NCBI GenBank assembly: GCA_003246295.1 | Contig: QKAS01000005.1 | Span: forward strand, 37,103 to 101,102 | Source: Clostridia bacterium | GTDB taxonomy: Bacteria > Bacillota > Clostridia > Lachnospirales > Lachnospiraceae | Reading direction: 5' to 3' | Length of the DNA: 64,000 nt | In this document: positions 63,554-64,000 of the stretch, one piece after another | Numbering within the stretch: the first letter of the stretch is position 1 | How the letters are laid out: each line of letters begins with the position of its first letter | Made by a program: the position numbers and the translations under genes | The notes under the pieces: model-generated | What the model saw: only the letters and a program-made list of their open reading frames with translations | Database searches by the model: none | Told to the model about the DNA's origin: nothing

Positions 63554-63979
63554 ATGTTTGACTTCAATTTTGACTGGCGACCGGATATGGAAGTGAAGAT
63601 AGAAGTATTGGACCAGCAACATCAGCAGTTATTTCGGATCGGTCGGGACATTGAGCAGCTCCTTCGAATGAAATGTATTGGTGTAACAGAGATTCAATTA
63701 CTCAAAATAGTTTGTGAACTTAGGGACTATGCAGCATATCATTCTTATCAGGAAGAGAAACTGATGAAGGATGCAGGATATTCAGGATATGAACAACATA
63801 AAAAAATGCATGACAGCTTTAGTGCTGAGATAGAGTCCATAAATATGCCAAAATTGAAAGCGGATCCGGAAGGCCAGCTAAAACTAATCAGGGATCACAT
63901 TCAGGTGTGGGTTTTTGAACATATGTTGGTTGAAGACATGAAAATGGCCGATGAAATCCGAAATAAATTAAAAAAATAA
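63554..63979 (+). CDS. Bacteriohemerythrin
   Basis: 141 residues with a full hemerythrin ligand set: WRPDMEVKIEVLDQQHQQLF (first His), YHSYQEEKLM (His and Glu), YEQHKKMHDSF (two His) and FEHMLVEDMKMA (His and Asp). It binds oxygen at a non-heme di-iron centre and may store, sense or scavenge it. ATG 63554 has AAGAGGGA upstream; the frame is open to 63524. A TATAAT at 63495 is a likely -10. It ends the redox island just before the window border. Confidence 0.95.
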   Translation: MFDFNFDWRPDMEVKIEVLDQQHQQLFRIGRDIEQLLRMKCIGVTEIQLLKIVCELRDYAAYHSYQEEKLMKDAGYSGYEQHKKMHDSFSAEIESINMPKLKADPEGQLKLIRDHIQVWVFEHMLVEDMKMADEIRNKLKK

Positions 63980-64000
63980 AAATATTTTGTAATTTTGTAA

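Noticed and set aside
1..64000. CRISPR arrays, tRNA or rRNA genes, insertion sequences, prophage
   Set aside because: No regular spaced repeats, no cloverleaf or rRNA-like stretches, and no transposase or phage reading frames were seen on either strand.

Overview
The window looks like a chromosomal segment of an anaerobic, low-GC, Gram-positive gut bacterium of the Clostridia, most likely Lachnospiraceae. This is inferred from gene content: rubredoxin, rubrerythrin and desulfoferrodoxin oxygen defence, a giant 2-hydroxyacyl-CoA dehydratase activase-like protein, many c-di-GMP proteins, a sugar ABC transporter without its own ATPase, strong AAGGAGG-type ribosome binding sites, AT-rich sequence and frequent TTG/GTG starts. 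I saw no rRNA, tRNA, CRISPR array, insertion sequence or phage gene. Almost everything is tightly packed protein-coding sequence.

Layout. 1-3.6 kb: the end of an HD-GYP protein, a membrane-anchored solute-binding protein fused to an esterase, and a Gfo/Idh/MocA oxidoreductase. 3.6-11.3 kb: a sucrose/fructo-oligosaccharide operon (lipoprotein binding protein, two permeases, sucrose phosphorylase, GH32, LacI regulator), preceded by two near-identical palindromic operators, one overlapping the -35 box. 11.3-21.9 kb: a full-length ChrA, a chemotaxis receptor, TcdA, an IscR-like Rrf2 regulator, a Cys/Met PLP enzyme, thioredoxin, a split ChrA pair, a C_GCAxxG_C_C protein, a NifX-like protein divergent from a DUF134 regulator, and a 7TM-GGDEF protein. 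22-30.5 kb: two multi-rubredoxin/rubrerythrin genes, a Cache-GGDEF-degenerate-HD protein, a Ktr potassium transporter and a LytTR two-component pair. 30.7-44 kb: a circularly permuted membrane GH3, a normal GH3, a GtrA-like protein, an AraC regulator, GH4 plus a BadF-type kinase, NUDIX, a DUF438/hemerythrin/PAS protein, a GGDEF gene interrupted by an apparent frameshift, and a PNPOx-like protein. 44-50 kb: a purine permease, PfkB kinase, HD hydrolase, another Gfo/Idh/MocA protein, acylphosphatase and CutC.

50-64 kb is a redox and sulfur-handling island: a single rhodanese, a CoA-disulfide-reductase/rhodanese fusion, the 1412-residue activase/dehydratase-like protein, a rubredoxin-reductase/rubredoxin fusion, desulfoferrodoxin, a rhomboid-like protein without a visible catalytic serine motif and with a Cys-rich tail, a sigma-70-like protein that keeps region 1.1, 2.1/2.2 and 3-like parts but has no recognisable promoter-binding region 2.4 or 4, an unknown partner gene, a flavoprotein-rhodanese-TusA-DsrE-like fusion and a bacteriohemerythrin.

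Most notable: (1) the truncated sigma-like protein and its overlapping unknown partner inside the redox island; (2) two unrelated redox fusion genes that each keep a good internal Shine-Dalgarno and ATG at the fusion joint, so each may make both a long and a short product; (3) the GGDEF gene split at an A-AAG motif; (4) the binding-protein/esterase fusion; (5) the twin LacI-type operators. All functional statements come from reading motifs by eye; no database search was possible.
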